Origin: Phycisphaerales bacterium
GTDB lineage: Bacteria > Planctomycetota > Phycisphaerae > UBA1845
NCBI GenBank assembly: GCA_020639115.1
Contig: JACKHG010000004.1
Coordinates: 124,001-188,000 of the forward strand
Length of the DNA: 64,000 nt
Reading direction: 5' to 3'
The notes below the pieces were generated by a model. That model was not told where the DNA came from and made no database searches. It worked only from the letters and a program-made list of their open reading frames with translations. Shown piece after piece: positions 27,838-37,167 of the stretch; the first letter of the stretch is position 1, and every line of letters begins with the position of its first letter. The position numbers and the translations under genes are program-made.

Positions 27838-28833
27838 CTACGGGTGCTCCCAGAGGTACATGAAGGGCGCAGCGCCGGCACTCCAGCGATCGCCAAGATT
27901 CACGTTGAGCATGTTGATCTGGGCCGCAGCCGGCGGCTGCGTCGCGTGCGCGTAGTAGTTGGGGGCGAACCCGTACGGGCGCATGTAGGTCACGACGATC
28001 GCCGAGTCGATGTCGGCGCGGCGCTTGGCCTCCGCGATCGCGTCGTTCATCGTGCCGATGCGGTCGATCAGGCCGTTCTCGATGGCCTGCGTGGCGGTGT
28101 AGATCCTGCCGTCCGCGAGTTCGAGCACGCGGTCGCGCGGCAGGTCGCGGCCCTGGGCGACGACGTCGACGAACTGGCCGTACATTTCCATCACCATGTT
28201 CTGGAACACGGCGCGCTGGTCGGGCGTCATCGTCTCGAAGGGCGAACCGCCGCCCTTCTGCGGCCCGCTCTTGATCGCGTCGGCGCGGAGGCCGATCTTG
28301 GCCATCGTGCCGGTCGCGTCGAAGGTCTGCATGATCACGCCGATGCTGCCCGTCACAGTGGAGTGCGCCGCGACGATCTCGTCGGCGCCGCAGGAGATGT
28401 AGTACGCGCCGCTGGCGGCGACGTCGAGCATCATCACCACCACGGGTTTGCCGGAGCGGCGGAAGCGCAGGATCTCGTTGTACATCAGCTCGCTGGCGGT
28501 CACCGAGCCGCCGGGCGAATTGACGCGCAGCACCACCGCCTTGACGCGGGGATCGCGCCGGGCGGCGTCGAGCTGCTCCAGCAGGTACGAGACGGGGTTC
28601 TCCCCCTTGGAGAGCAGGCCGCCGGGATTGGCGTTGAGGATGACCCCGTCGACCTCGATCACCGCCACCTTGTTCCAGGCCAGCAGCGCGTCGCGCGACA
28701 GCTCCTGCTGAACCAGCGCCTTCTCGTGGTTGATCGGCGTGATGATGAAGCTGTCCGGCATACACCCGGCGCAGAGCGTCCCGAGCAGGACGGTGGACCC
28801 CACGAGCCACAAAGTCTCTCTTCGTACGTGCAC
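27838..28833 (-). CDS. sppA: Signal peptide peptidase SppA (S49 family)
   Basis: 331 residues. N-terminal lipobox LCAGC (Cys23) suggests a lipid anchor instead of the usual membrane helix. The S49 core shows VAVIEVDGVI, RVNSPGGSVTASELMY, the catalytic Ser in DVAASGAYYIS and TGSIGV, and a candidate catalytic Lys in DAIKSGPQK. SppA degrades left-over signal peptides at the membrane. The length is that of the short, single-domain form. Upstream of the antiporter gene on the minus strand. ATG 28833. Confidence 0.9.
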   Translation of the reverse strand: MHVRRETLWLVGSTVLLGTLCAGCMPDSFIITPINHEKALVQQELSRDALLAWNKVAVIEVDGVILNANPGGLLSKGENPVSYLLEQLDAARRDPRVKAVVLRVNSPGGSVTASELMYNEILRFRRSGKPVVVMMLDVAASGAYYISCGADEIVAAHSTVTGSIGVIMQTFDATGTMAKIGLRADAIKSGPQKGGGSPFETMTPDQRAVFQNMVMEMYGQFVDVVAQGRDLPRDRVLELADGRIYTATQAIENGLIDRIGTMNDAIAEAKRRADIDSAIVVTYMRPYGFAPNYYAHATQPPAAAQINMLNVNLGDRWSAGAAPFMYLWEHP

Positions 28834-29010
28834 AGCATGCCTCCCCGTCTCGATTGCGTGGTTCCCCCGCCGCCGCCAGGCCGCGATGGCAACGCCGGGA
28901 CCGCCGCCTACAATGACGCGACGGCACCCGCCGCGCGGCGGGCGGGATTGTAGCCGCTGCGACCCCCAAACGCCCGCGCGATTATGCGGCGACTTCCACC
29001 TGGAGCAACG

Positions 29011-29388
29011 ATGCAGCCGGTCACCCGCGAAGTCTTCGAGGATCTGGTGGAGCAGGCCCTGGCCTCCATCCCTGCGTCACTGCAGCGTCACCTCGAAAAC
29101 GTCGTCATCGACGTCGAGGACATGCCCGATGCGCGCACCTGCCGCGCGCTCGGCATCGACGACCCGCGCCGCCTGCTCGGGCTCTACCACGGCGTGCCGC
29201 TCACCGGCCGTCACGTGGAGGCGCCGGCGCCGCTGCCCGACCGCATCAGCATCTATCAACGCAACATCGAGCGCGTCTGCAGCACCCGCGCGGAACTGGT
29301 CCGCCAGATCCGCACCACCGTGCTGCACGAGGTCGGCCACTACTTCGGACTCGACGAGGACGACCTGAGCGAACTGGGGTATGGCTAG
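29011..29388 (+). CDS. Zincin-like metallopeptidase family protein
   Basis: 125 residues, the normal size for this small family. The zinc motif HEVGHYFGLDEDDLSELGYG (HExxH with a downstream acidic ligand region) is at the C-terminus; the N-terminal half is helical (FEDLVEQALASIPASLQRHLENVVIDVEDMP), and RISIYQRNIE precedes the motif. Members are cytoplasmic and of unknown substrate. TGGAG before ATG 29011 fixes the start. The 80-bp repeat begins 2 bases after its TAG stop. Confidence 0.85.
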   Translation: MQPVTREVFEDLVEQALASIPASLQRHLENVVIDVEDMPDARTCRALGIDDPRRLLGLYHGVPLTGRHVEAPAPLPDRISIYQRNIERVCSTRAELVRQIRTTVLHEVGHYFGLDEDDLSELGYG

Positions 29389-29390
29389 CG

Positions 29391-29469
29391 CAAGCTCTAT
29401 TCAAGTGCTGCGGGCGTGCCCCGATTTCGTTCGAGCACAGCCCGCACTGTGACGCTGCAGGTGGACTGG
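29391..29469 (+). repeat. 80-bp structured 3'-end repeat, copy 2
   Basis: Starts 2 bases after the TAG of the metallopeptidase gene. Ungapped alignment to the minus strand of 13711-13790, with most bases identical including CAAGTG, GCGGGCGTGCCCCGATTTC and CAGGTGGACTG. Outer stem TGCTGCG/CGCTGCA keeps six of seven pairs, one by compensatory change. The rest of 29389-29578 shows nothing else. Confidence 0.75.
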
Positions 29470-29578
29470 AGACTCACGAATCTCCCCTGGGAATCCCCAC
29501 GTCGTCCTTGAATTGACGTATCCGCGGCGCTTAAGATGAGTCCCGCCTCTGTTTCCCGAACAACGAGAAGCGAATGCG

Positions 29579-31330
29579 ATGATGCAACCGCAAGAACCGC
29601 TGAGCACCGCCCCTCCCGCCGCCCATCAGGGCTCATGGGTCGATTGGTACGGACAACGCTGGAGTACGGTCGATCGCCGCGCCTGGACGCGCCGCACGAT
29701 GGGTGTGCTTTGGATCGTCTACGTCATGCTGCTGCTGTGGTACACCAGCGGCGCCCTGCCCTTCGGCCCCAACCAGGGTGACGCCGTGCAGGAGGCTTCC
29801 GGCGTCGAGCACATCGTGCGCTATGGCTGGGACGCACCGCTGCTCACCCACAATTTCGTCGGCTGCCCCGGCGTGACCACCACGCTCGTGCTGATCCGCC
29901 GCGCCACGGGTATCGAGCCACTGAGCATCCTCTCCGCGCTGTGCATGCTGGCAGGTGTCGTCTTCAACCTGTCTGCCGCGGGCCTCGGCCGCCGCCTCAC
30001 CGGGCTGGCCACGCCGCTCTGCGGAATCGTCGTTCTGCTGTCACCGATCGCGATCTCGATCGGCATGTACGCCAACGACCTGATCATGGCAGCCGCCTGC
30101 GCCACCTCCGCCCTGTTCCTCTTCGCCGGACGGCTGCACTGGCTCAACTGCGCCGCGGGCGCCGTCCTGCTCGGATTCGCCGGGTGGTACCGGGCCGACG
30201 CCATTCTCATCACGCCCGCCATCCCCTTCCTGCTCTACCGCGGCAACTGGCGCGCGATGCTGCGCTGGATCGTCGTGATCGGGCTCGGAGCAGCCCTCGT
30301 GGCGCTCGCCCTCGTCTACGGCAGCGGCTCCAACCTCCACGCGATCCTGGCCCACGCGGAGGCTGTCGCCGATCATCCCGGTCGCGCGGCGCGCATCCTC
30401 GGCTTCTACGTGAGCTTCTTCCCGCTCATCATGGTCTACCTGCTGGCGCTCGGCATCATCCGGCTCATCCGCCAGCGCTGCGGCTTGCTGATCTGTCTCT
30501 GCATCGCCGGCATCGTGCCGCTGTGGTCGGTCATGCTGACCTACCCGCTGCCCAAGTACCACACGTACGTCGTGCCCTTCTTCGCCGTCGTATGCCTCGT
30601 GGGCCTCGGCGCCGTGCTCAGCGCCGCCCCCAGCCGGCGCCGCCGGGTCCATCTGACGCTGATTACGCTGCTCTTCGTCGGGCAGTACGTCATCGGCGCG
30701 CGCATCGCCCTGCGCGACAAGCCCTGGTGGGATGAACTGCGCCCCACGCCGGTCACCCTATACGAGAAGAAGCTGCCCCGCGGCCGCATCGACGATTTCT
30801 CGCTCGTGATCGGGCCCGGCACGTTCAATCCCTTCGGTCACGCCGGAACGCCGATCTCCGGGCTGCTCTTCACGCCCCTCGTCTATCAGGAGGAAAAACG
30901 CGTCGCCCGGAAGTTCATGGACGAGTACATCGCCTACGTCGCCGCCCTGCAGGATCCGGAACTGCGCTTCTTCGGAATGACGCATCGCAGCGTCCAGTGG
31001 TCCGTCTACGCGCTCGTCCACGCGGGCTTCCGCTGCCTGGAGAACAAGCCGTTCGGTCCGAAGAACCACTGGCGCCTCATCTGGAAGCGCGACGGTCAGC
31101 ACGTCGTCCAGTACCGCCTGGCGGGCGACACGTACGACATGACCTACCTGCGCTCGCTGGGGGAACTCTCCGGAATCTACCCGATGGGCAGCGGCCGCGA
31201 GGAGTCGGTGATTCTCGAGCAGGCCACTTCGGCAGATCTGATTGCGCGGACTTCCAATCTCGGCACGTATGCGGCCTACCGCGTGACGTTTCCGCCCCTG
31301 GAAAAGCCCGCACCAACGCCGGCCCCCTGA
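29579..31330 (+). CDS. Polytopic membrane protein, glycosyltransferase-39-like
   Basis: 583 residues with about ten membrane helices and a C-terminal soluble part of 200 residues. Topology and motifs (first periplasmic loop with GDAVQEASGVEHI; then HNFVGCPGVTTTL; GWYRADAILITPAIPF) resemble dolichol-phosphate-mannose-type (GT-C) glycosyltransferases, in which acidic residues of the first loop are catalytic; here Asp in NQGDA is the candidate. No conserved C-terminal domain recognised. It stands alone between the metallopeptidase and the convergent ABC operon. ATG 29579 or 29582. GT-C assignment is by topology and therefore tentative. Confidence 0.6.
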   Translation: MMQPQEPLSTAPPAAHQGSWVDWYGQRWSTVDRRAWTRRTMGVLWIVYVMLLLWYTSGALPFGPNQGDAVQEASGVEHIVRYGWDAPLLTHNFVGCPGVTTTLVLIRRATGIEPLSILSALCMLAGVVFNLSAAGLGRRLTGLATPLCGIVVLLSPIAISIGMYANDLIMAAACATSALFLFAGRLHWLNCAAGAVLLGFAGWYRADAILITPAIPFLLYRGNWRAMLRWIVVIGLGAALVALALVYGSGSNLHAILAHAEAVADHPGRAARILGFYVSFFPLIMVYLLALGIIRLIRQRCGLLICLCIAGIVPLWSVMLTYPLPKYHTYVVPFFAVVCLVGLGAVLSAAPSRRRRVHLTLITLLFVGQYVIGARIALRDKPWWDELRPTPVTLYEKKLPRGRIDDFSLVIGPGTFNPFGHAGTPISGLLFTPLVYQEEKRVARKFMDEYIAYVAALQDPELRFFGMTHRSVQWSVYALVHAGFRCLENKPFGPKNHWRLIWKRDGQHVVQYRLAGDTYDMTYLRSLGELSGIYPMGSGREESVILEQATSADLIARTSNLGTYAAYRVTFPPLEKPAPTPAP

Positions 31331-31349
31331 TGCGCAGGCTCGGCAGCGC

Positions 31350-33182
31350 CTACCGCGTGCCACTCTGCTTGCGGATGATCATGTCGAAGCCCTTGACCAT
31401 CGACTTGTACCAACTGAACACGATCGCGGCGTGCAGGCACACGAAGATCGCACAGCCCACCAGCGCGCTGATGCGGATCGCCGGCACCTTGGAGAGATAC
31501 TCCTGGGTCGAGGCGAAGAGCATGCTGGGGTCGATCAGCGTCCCGATCGCCGTGAACGGCGTCGCCGGGGCCAGCGACGTGCCCAGGATGTCCGCCGCCT
31601 CGATGATCGCCTGCCAGAAGAAGTAGGCCACGAGATTGGCCACGATGAGCACGCCGACCGCCAGGATCACGGCGCGGATCGTCTTCTTCTGCTTGAGCGA
31701 GAAGTGCAGGCCGAGCATGCACGCGTACGCCGCGAACACCACCAGCAGCAGCCCCACCTCGACCGCTGTCTCGAGGTACGCGACGCGCTCCGGCGGACGC
31801 TTGAGCAGGTCGTAGACCGCGAAAATCAGCAGGCTCACCGCCGGCACCAGGATCAGCGGCAGCACAAAGCTCACCAGGCCGCGCAGCTTGCCCCAGATGA
31901 TGTACTCGCTGGTCAGCGGCGTGGTCAGCATGATGTCGAGCGAATTCGACTCCTTGTCCTTGGTCAGGGAGGAAGCGGCTGTGTTCGTCGCGATGATCAG
32001 CACGATCCCGAACTCGATCGCGACGATGCCCGCGAGCCAGCTCCGTGTAACCGTCGGCGTGAAGCCGCGCAGCCCGCTCATGTAGAAGTAGAGCAACACG
32101 CACGCACCGAGCAGACCGCAACCGATCACCAGGTAGCGGCCCAGGCTGCGGGTCGTGGCTGACGCGCGGGTGACCGCCTCGCGCCACGCGACCGGATTGG
32201 ACCAGACCGCGTGCGGCTTGCGTGTGGTGGTGCTGGCGCGATTGGGCCGGATGCGCTCCCACAGGCCGGAGAACAGGCTGCCCTCGCCCTCGCGCGTCCC
32301 GCGGCGCACGTAGAACATGCTCAGCACGATGAGTACGCAGGAGATGAAGAGCGTGGACACCACGTACATCTGCGGCGGGTAGGCCAGGAAGTACTTCACG
32401 AACGTGCCGTAGTGGCTGACTGCCGCCAGGTCCGGCGCCTCGATGCGGTTGAGCGCCACATCCAGCGCCAGGAACGGATGAAACGCCGCGAGCCAGCTCA
32501 TCTGCCGGCCGCTGACCGGCATGACCGGCGCTTCGGACAGATGCGTGAAATCCCGCGTGCCCAGAAAATACACGGCGCACAGGTAGATGCCGATGCCCAG
32601 AAAGAACGAGAAGATCGTACGCCGCGTGCCCACCCGCACCATGCTGATGGTGATGGCCAAAGAGCCCGTGATCGCCGCCGTGGCCCCGGCGATCGCAAAG
32701 CTGCGGATAATCTGCCCCTGCGTCACCCCGCCGTACACCATGGTGGTCACGAAGATGGGCAGGCCGGCGATGAGCAGCACGACGACGAAGTACAGCCGGC
32801 TGAGCAGCGATCCGATCACGATCTGCGCGTTCGACAGCGGCGTCGATATCAGGATGTTGTACGTCTGCGCGTCGCGTTCCTGCGTGATCGCCCCGGCGGT
32901 GAACACCGGCGCCAGAAAACACATCAGCAGAAGCTGGGTGATCGAGGCGTACATGAACGTCTGCGACGCCCCCTTGGCCAGATCGCCGAGCGATGCGCCG
33001 CGCGACGTCCCCACCGTGAGCAGCGTCACCGTGACGACCGCCAGCAGGATGGCCAGGTACCCGAAACGCAGCCACAGGTGGCGCGTACGCCGGCTCATGC
33101 CGTAGACCACCCGGACCAGAATCGGGTTGGCCGGCACCAGGTACCACAGCCACAGCCCTATGCGTGAAAGCGCCTGATTCAC
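31350..33182 (-). CDS. ABC-2-type transporter permease, Gld-like exporter
   Basis: 610 residues. Two blocks of membrane helices flank a central region; MSRRTRHLWLRFGYLAILLAV opens it and TPLSNAQIVIGSLLSRLYFV and ATNTAASSLTKDKESNSLDIMLTTPL are typical of ABC-2 permeases, the latter appearing twice in variant form as if two half-permeases were fused. Partner of the ATPase 120 bases upstream. The operon (large membrane-anchored protein, ATPase, permease) resembles gliding-type GldA/F/G exporters found in many non-gliding bacteria. ATG 33182. Confidence 0.85.
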   Translation of the reverse strand: MNQALSRIGLWLWYLVPANPILVRVVYGMSRRTRHLWLRFGYLAILLAVVTVTLLTVGTSRGASLGDLAKGASQTFMYASITQLLLMCFLAPVFTAGAITQERDAQTYNILISTPLSNAQIVIGSLLSRLYFVVVLLIAGLPIFVTTMVYGGVTQGQIIRSFAIAGATAAITGSLAITISMVRVGTRRTIFSFFLGIGIYLCAVYFLGTRDFTHLSEAPVMPVSGRQMSWLAAFHPFLALDVALNRIEAPDLAAVSHYGTFVKYFLAYPPQMYVVSTLFISCVLIVLSMFYVRRGTREGEGSLFSGLWERIRPNRASTTTRKPHAVWSNPVAWREAVTRASATTRSLGRYLVIGCGLLGACVLLYFYMSGLRGFTPTVTRSWLAGIVAIEFGIVLIIATNTAASSLTKDKESNSLDIMLTTPLTSEYIIWGKLRGLVSFVLPLILVPAVSLLIFAVYDLLKRPPERVAYLETAVEVGLLLVVFAAYACMLGLHFSLKQKKTIRAVILAVGVLIVANLVAYFFWQAIIEAADILGTSLAPATPFTAIGTLIDPSMLFASTQEYLSKVPAIRISALVGCAIFVCLHAAIVFSWYKSMVKGFDMIIRKQSGTR

Positions 33183-33269
33183 CAGTCAACCGCTCCAGAG
33201 CGACCTAAGCGATGCGTGCCGAGATAGCAGCCGGCCCAACGAGCCTCCAGCCGCAAAGCGACAACGCCC

Positions 33270-33296
33270 CATTCGTCATTCGTCATTCGTCATTCA
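33270..33296 (-). repeat. Heptad tract (GAATGAC)n downstream of the ABC ATPase
   Basis: CATTCGT repeated about four times, 7 bases past the ATPase stop at 33303. In sense (minus) orientation each 7-base unit contains TGA. Related tracts at 48357-48498, 61619-61636 and 62963-62985. Confidence 0.7.
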
Positions 33297-33302
33297 GCAG
33301 TC

Positions 33303-34232
33303 TTACGACACAAGTCCCTTCGTAAGCCGCATGAACGCCGTCTCCAGATTCACTTCCTCCTCCTTGATCTCGCGGATGCGGAAGTTGTTCTTGAGCAGCG
33401 CGTAGGCAATACCCGAAAAATCATGCGTCTGGCCGTCGAGTTCGAGCGTGAGCTGCCCGTCGTCCTGCACCACGTTCTTCACGCCCTTCACCTTCTCGAG
33501 GCAGACCGCCGCCAGGTCCGCCTGCTCGGTCACGCGCACCTGGATGCGCGTGCCCACCTTGGCCTTGGCGAGAATGTCCTTCAGGCCGCCGTGAAACAGC
33601 AGCTTGCCGCGCTCGATGATCCCGATCGTCGTGCACAGCTCCGCCAGCTCGTGCAGAATGTGCGAACTGATGATGATCGTCTTGCCCATGTTGCGCAGCT
33701 CCTTGAGGAGCTCGCGGATCTCGATCCGCGCCCGGGGGTCCAGCCCGCTGGCCGGCTCGTCGAGCAGCAGCACCTTCGGATCGTGCAGCAGCACGCGGGC
33801 GACGCTCAGCCGCTGCTGCATGCCGCGCGAGAGCGAGTCCACCAGCGCATCCTGCTTGTACACCAGGTCGGTCAGCTCGAGCACGTCGTTCACCACCCGC
33901 GTGCGCTCGCTGCCCGTGATGTTGTACGCGGAGGCGAAGAACTCGAGGTACTCGACCACCACCATGTCCTCGTACGCCCCGAAAAAGTCGGGCACGTAGC
34001 CGATCAGCGGCCGGATCTTCCGCGACTCGTAGCCGACGACGTGCCCGCACACCCGCGCCTCGCCCCAGGTCGGCTGCAGCAGCGTCGCGAGAATCTTGAT
34101 CGTCGTGGTCTTGCCCGCGCCGTTGGGTCCGATGTACCCGAAGCACTCCCCGTCCTCGATGTTGAGGTGCAGGTTGTCCAGGGCCACCAGCTTGCCGTAA
34201 CGCTTCGTGAGATTGATGGTCTCGATGATCAC
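33303..34232 (-). CDS. ABC transporter ATP-binding protein
   Basis: About 309 residues. Walker A GPNGAGKTT, signature LSRGMQQRLSVARVLLHDP, Walker B VLLLDEPASGLDP and the switch His in IISSHILHEL are all present. The C-terminal extension (residues 220-309) is longer than in minimal importers and fits the exporter (CcmA/Gld-type) subfamily. GTG 34232 is preferred: GGGGAG is 10 bases upstream and the domain begins at once (IIETINLTKRYG); the frame continues upstream without homology. The stop of the 807-residue protein gene lies 31 bases upstream, so the three genes form one operon. Confidence 0.92.
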   Translation of the reverse strand: MIIETINLTKRYGKLVALDNLHLNIEDGECFGYIGPNGAGKTTTIKILATLLQPTWGEARVCGHVVGYESRKIRPLIGYVPDFFGAYEDMVVVEYLEFFASAYNITGSERTRVVNDVLELTDLVYKQDALVDSLSRGMQQRLSVARVLLHDPKVLLLDEPASGLDPRARIEIRELLKELRNMGKTIIISSHILHELAELCTTIGIIERGKLLFHGGLKDILAKAKVGTRIQVRVTEQADLAAVCLEKVKGVKNVVQDDGQLTLELDGQTHDFSGIAYALLKNNFRIREIKEEEVNLETAFMRLTKGLVS

Positions 34233-34263
34233 TGCACTGCGGCTCCCCGCGACGGCCGGGCCG

Positions 34264-36687
34264 TCACTTGTCCTGCTCGATGGGAATGACGAATCGATAC
34301 ATCGTGTGCGCCGCGTCCTCCGCCGGATCCAGCACGTCGTAGTCGGCAGCGCCGCTCGTGCGGGCACACAGCCGCACCGGCCCCGGATCTTGCGCGAACC
34401 CGACGAGCAGCGCCGCATCGCGCTGCACGAGGTTCGCTACGTCCAGTTGCCGGGCCCGCGTCCGCGAGAACATCCGGATTCCATAAATCGGCGACGACGG
34501 GTAGATGCCCGGATCGATATCCGAAAGCACCGTCAGCAGCAGCAGCGCATTCTGATAGTAATCGAAGCGGTACTGCGCGACGGGCTCCTCACCGTAGCGG
34601 GTCATTTCCCCCACGGAGATGAACGCCTTGCCCCACTCCTTCGCCATCGCCGCCAGCGCACGGTCCTTGTAGTAACCCGCGGCCCTCTGCTTGTCGCTAC
34701 CGTCGAGGTTGAGCCGGGCGTGGAGGTCGATGCGCTCGCCGGCCGGAATCTCACCGAGCGAGAACACCTTCATCGCCTGCAACCCCATCGTGCGCTGGGG
34801 AACCGCAATGAAGCTCTGCGGCGACATCGTGTCGTACTCCGCGACGAACAGCAGGCAGTTGTACAGGTCCACGTCGAGCGTGTTCTCGATCCAACTGCCC
34901 GGCGCCACCGTGTACACCTGCGACGTCGCTTCCGCCTCCTGGCCCGCGGGCACCGGCAGATCCGTCGTCCGCACCGACGACAGAATCGTCCCGTGCAGAT
35001 CGCCCCGCCAGCGCCCCTCGAACTGCTTCAGCGTCGCGCGGATCGGCACGTCGTGCATCTCCGCCGTCGACGGCAACAACCAGTAACGCGTCGGATCCGT
35101 GAACGCCGCGGCCTTCTCCAGCGACGTCCGCGCCTCCAGCATCGGCTTGAGCGTGCACGCCGTCGCCGTCGGCTCCGTCTCCAACCGGTAATCCGATGGC
35201 AGCCAGATGTCGAGCCGGTTGTGCGTCCCCGTGCGCAGCCCGAAATACGCCGTCGCCTGCGCCGCCACCTGGTTCGCCGTCCCGTCAACGATCGTGAGCT
35301 GCTGCACCTTGCGCCCGACCCCGTGCAGCGTCTGCACGCCCAGCAGGCTGAGCACGCTCGCCACCAGCGCCGTCACCGCCAGCGCCGTCCAACTCTGCTT
35401 GAGCAGGCTGCGCTTCTGCAGCACCTTCCACACGCCCAGCGTGGCCAAGAGCACGTAAGCCACCGCGAAGATGATCGCCACCGCCAGCAGCGCACCGCCC
35501 GTTTGGTAAAACCCTACCTCCCGATCCAGGTGATAAAACAGCTCGACCGGCGAGACCGACACCGTCGAATCGGTCAGCGGGGTCCGCCGCAACTCCAGCA
35601 GATGCTCGAAAAAGGTCGCGATGTTGGTCTGCCCGTCGGCCAGCAGATCGCCCAGCGACGCCGCGACAAACACCAGCCGGCCACTCCCCACCCGCCGCGC
35701 CGCCACCAGCGTCGACTGCGCTCCCTCGTCGTAGAGCACCTTCGTGACCGCGGGATCCGCCACCGCCGTACACTCCGCGTACACGACCGGCCTGTCATAT
35801 ACCGTTTGGGTGGCTGACCCGATGCCCAGCAGCTTGTTCCGCACCGTGGGCAGATCCTTCGTCGACTGCACCCGCCCCACCTGCATCGGCAGCAGCGGCC
35901 CGAGAATCCCCGACTGCGCCACCGCGTCCGACGTCCGCCCCGCCGCCAGCACGAGCTGCCCGCCCTGCTCCACCCACTGCACCAGCGCGTGCAACTGCGC
36001 GGGCGTCAACTGCGTCGGATCCGCGTCTTCCCAAACGACGCAGTCCACCATGTCCAGGCCGATCCAGTTGCCCGGCAGATCGTTCGGCGAACCGTGCGCG
36101 ACCGCCATCCGGCGATCGAACCGCTCGAGATTCTCCTGGTCGAGCAGATGCCGGATAGGCCCCATCGCCCCGTCCGAAATCTCCAGGATGAGATACGCGT
36201 CGTCGCTGAGCGGCTCCGGACGCAGCGGCGGACTCATCGCCGGAACCGGCACGCCGCCCGAAATCACCTGCACCAGATTCGCCCCGACCTCGTCGTCGTC
36301 CTCCGTCGCCAGCAACTCGACCGAGTAGTCGTGCGTGCGATCGCTCTGCGGATTCGCCACCGTGTACAACCAGTACCGCTGCTGGGCCCCGGCTCCGGAA
36401 TCCGACAGGTGCACCGGCACCCGGTCGACGTAGATATCGCCGTCGCGGTCGAACTGCCGCAACCGCAGCACGCCATCGAAAGCGGTCTGATTCTGCAAAG
36501 TGAGGTCGACGACCACCGGAGTCCACGAGCCCGTGCGGATCGCAGCCCCCGTGGTCACCAGGTAGCCGACGCGAACGACGTCGCCGATGATCTCGCTCCG
36601 GGCCGCCACCGCACCGCAGAGCACCGCAAGCAGACACACTGCCGTCGTGCGGATGCGCTGGACCCGGCTGCGCGGATTGCCCGACAT
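34264..36687 (-). CDS. Large secreted/membrane-anchored protein of the ABC exporter operon
   Basis: About 807 residues. Signal peptide (TAVCLLAVLCGAVAARS), a beta-rich N-terminal domain (GYLVTTGAAIRTGSWTPVVVDL), a glutamine-amidotransferase-like fold with the statement LDMVDCVVWEDADPTQLTPAQLHAL and WVEQGGQLVLAAG, then a pair of membrane helices (ALLAVAIIFAVAYVLLATLGVW and ALAVTALVASVLSLLG) and a second extracytoplasmic domain. This layout is common for proteins next to Gld-like ABC genes; the molecular function is unknown. ATG 36687 (MSGNPRSR) is chosen; ATG 36717 is possible. Confidence 0.7.
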   Translation of the reverse strand: MSGNPRSRVQRIRTTAVCLLAVLCGAVAARSEIIGDVVRVGYLVTTGAAIRTGSWTPVVVDLTLQNQTAFDGVLRLRQFDRDGDIYVDRVPVHLSDSGAGAQQRYWLYTVANPQSDRTHDYSVELLATEDDDEVGANLVQVISGGVPVPAMSPPLRPEPLSDDAYLILEISDGAMGPIRHLLDQENLERFDRRMAVAHGSPNDLPGNWIGLDMVDCVVWEDADPTQLTPAQLHALVQWVEQGGQLVLAAGRTSDAVAQSGILGPLLPMQVGRVQSTKDLPTVRNKLLGIGSATQTVYDRPVVYAECTAVADPAVTKVLYDEGAQSTLVAARRVGSGRLVFVAASLGDLLADGQTNIATFFEHLLELRRTPLTDSTVSVSPVELFYHLDREVGFYQTGGALLAVAIIFAVAYVLLATLGVWKVLQKRSLLKQSWTALAVTALVASVLSLLGVQTLHGVGRKVQQLTIVDGTANQVAAQATAYFGLRTGTHNRLDIWLPSDYRLETEPTATACTLKPMLEARTSLEKAAAFTDPTRYWLLPSTAEMHDVPIRATLKQFEGRWRGDLHGTILSSVRTTDLPVPAGQEAEATSQVYTVAPGSWIENTLDVDLYNCLLFVAEYDTMSPQSFIAVPQRTMGLQAMKVFSLGEIPAGERIDLHARLNLDGSDKQRAAGYYKDRALAAMAKEWGKAFISVGEMTRYGEEPVAQYRFDYYQNALLLLTVLSDIDPGIYPSSPIYGIRMFSRTRARQLDVANLVQRDAALLVGFAQDPGPVRLCARTSGAADYDVLDPAEDAAHTMYRFVIPIEQDK

Positions 36688-36717
36688 GCGTTCGGCTACT
36701 CCCGTAGGGGGGCGCAC

Positions 36718-37167
36718 AGCGCCCGGTCTCGAGGATGCACGGCACGAGTGCGCCGCGACGCGTTGCGCCGCTCGTCGCGCGAGGGCGACGGCCGGCGCCG
36801 GGAGCCGGTTATTTTACCCCCGCCGCAGTGGACGGACAACGGGCGCACAGCTCCTGACAATTGACCCGAAGCCCAAGTCCCGCGCTCCCGCGCCGTCACC
36901 AGGGCGGCGTCAACCGCAGCTTCATGGATAATCGCCCCACGTCCATACCGCCATTACAAGCCGGGGTTGCATTTCTAACGCCCGACCGCCGCACCAAGTT
37001 CGTCCCCAGATGGAATTTCCGCCAGAAGTCTTGTACACCGCGAACAAGCCACGACAATGCCCGCCGGTGCACCGCAGGCCAGGGCGCTGCCGTCGCGAAA
37101 ATAGGAAAGGCGTCCCCGCCGCGCAAACCGGCTGGCCCGCACGCGAACGCCCCTTGGGATTGACTGA
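36718..37167. other. Intergenic region
   Basis: About 450 bases between the divergent exporter operon and thioesterase gene. No coding frame with family resemblance and no strong hairpin. It should contain the two divergent promoters but no convincing -35/-10 pair was found. Confidence 0.35.
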
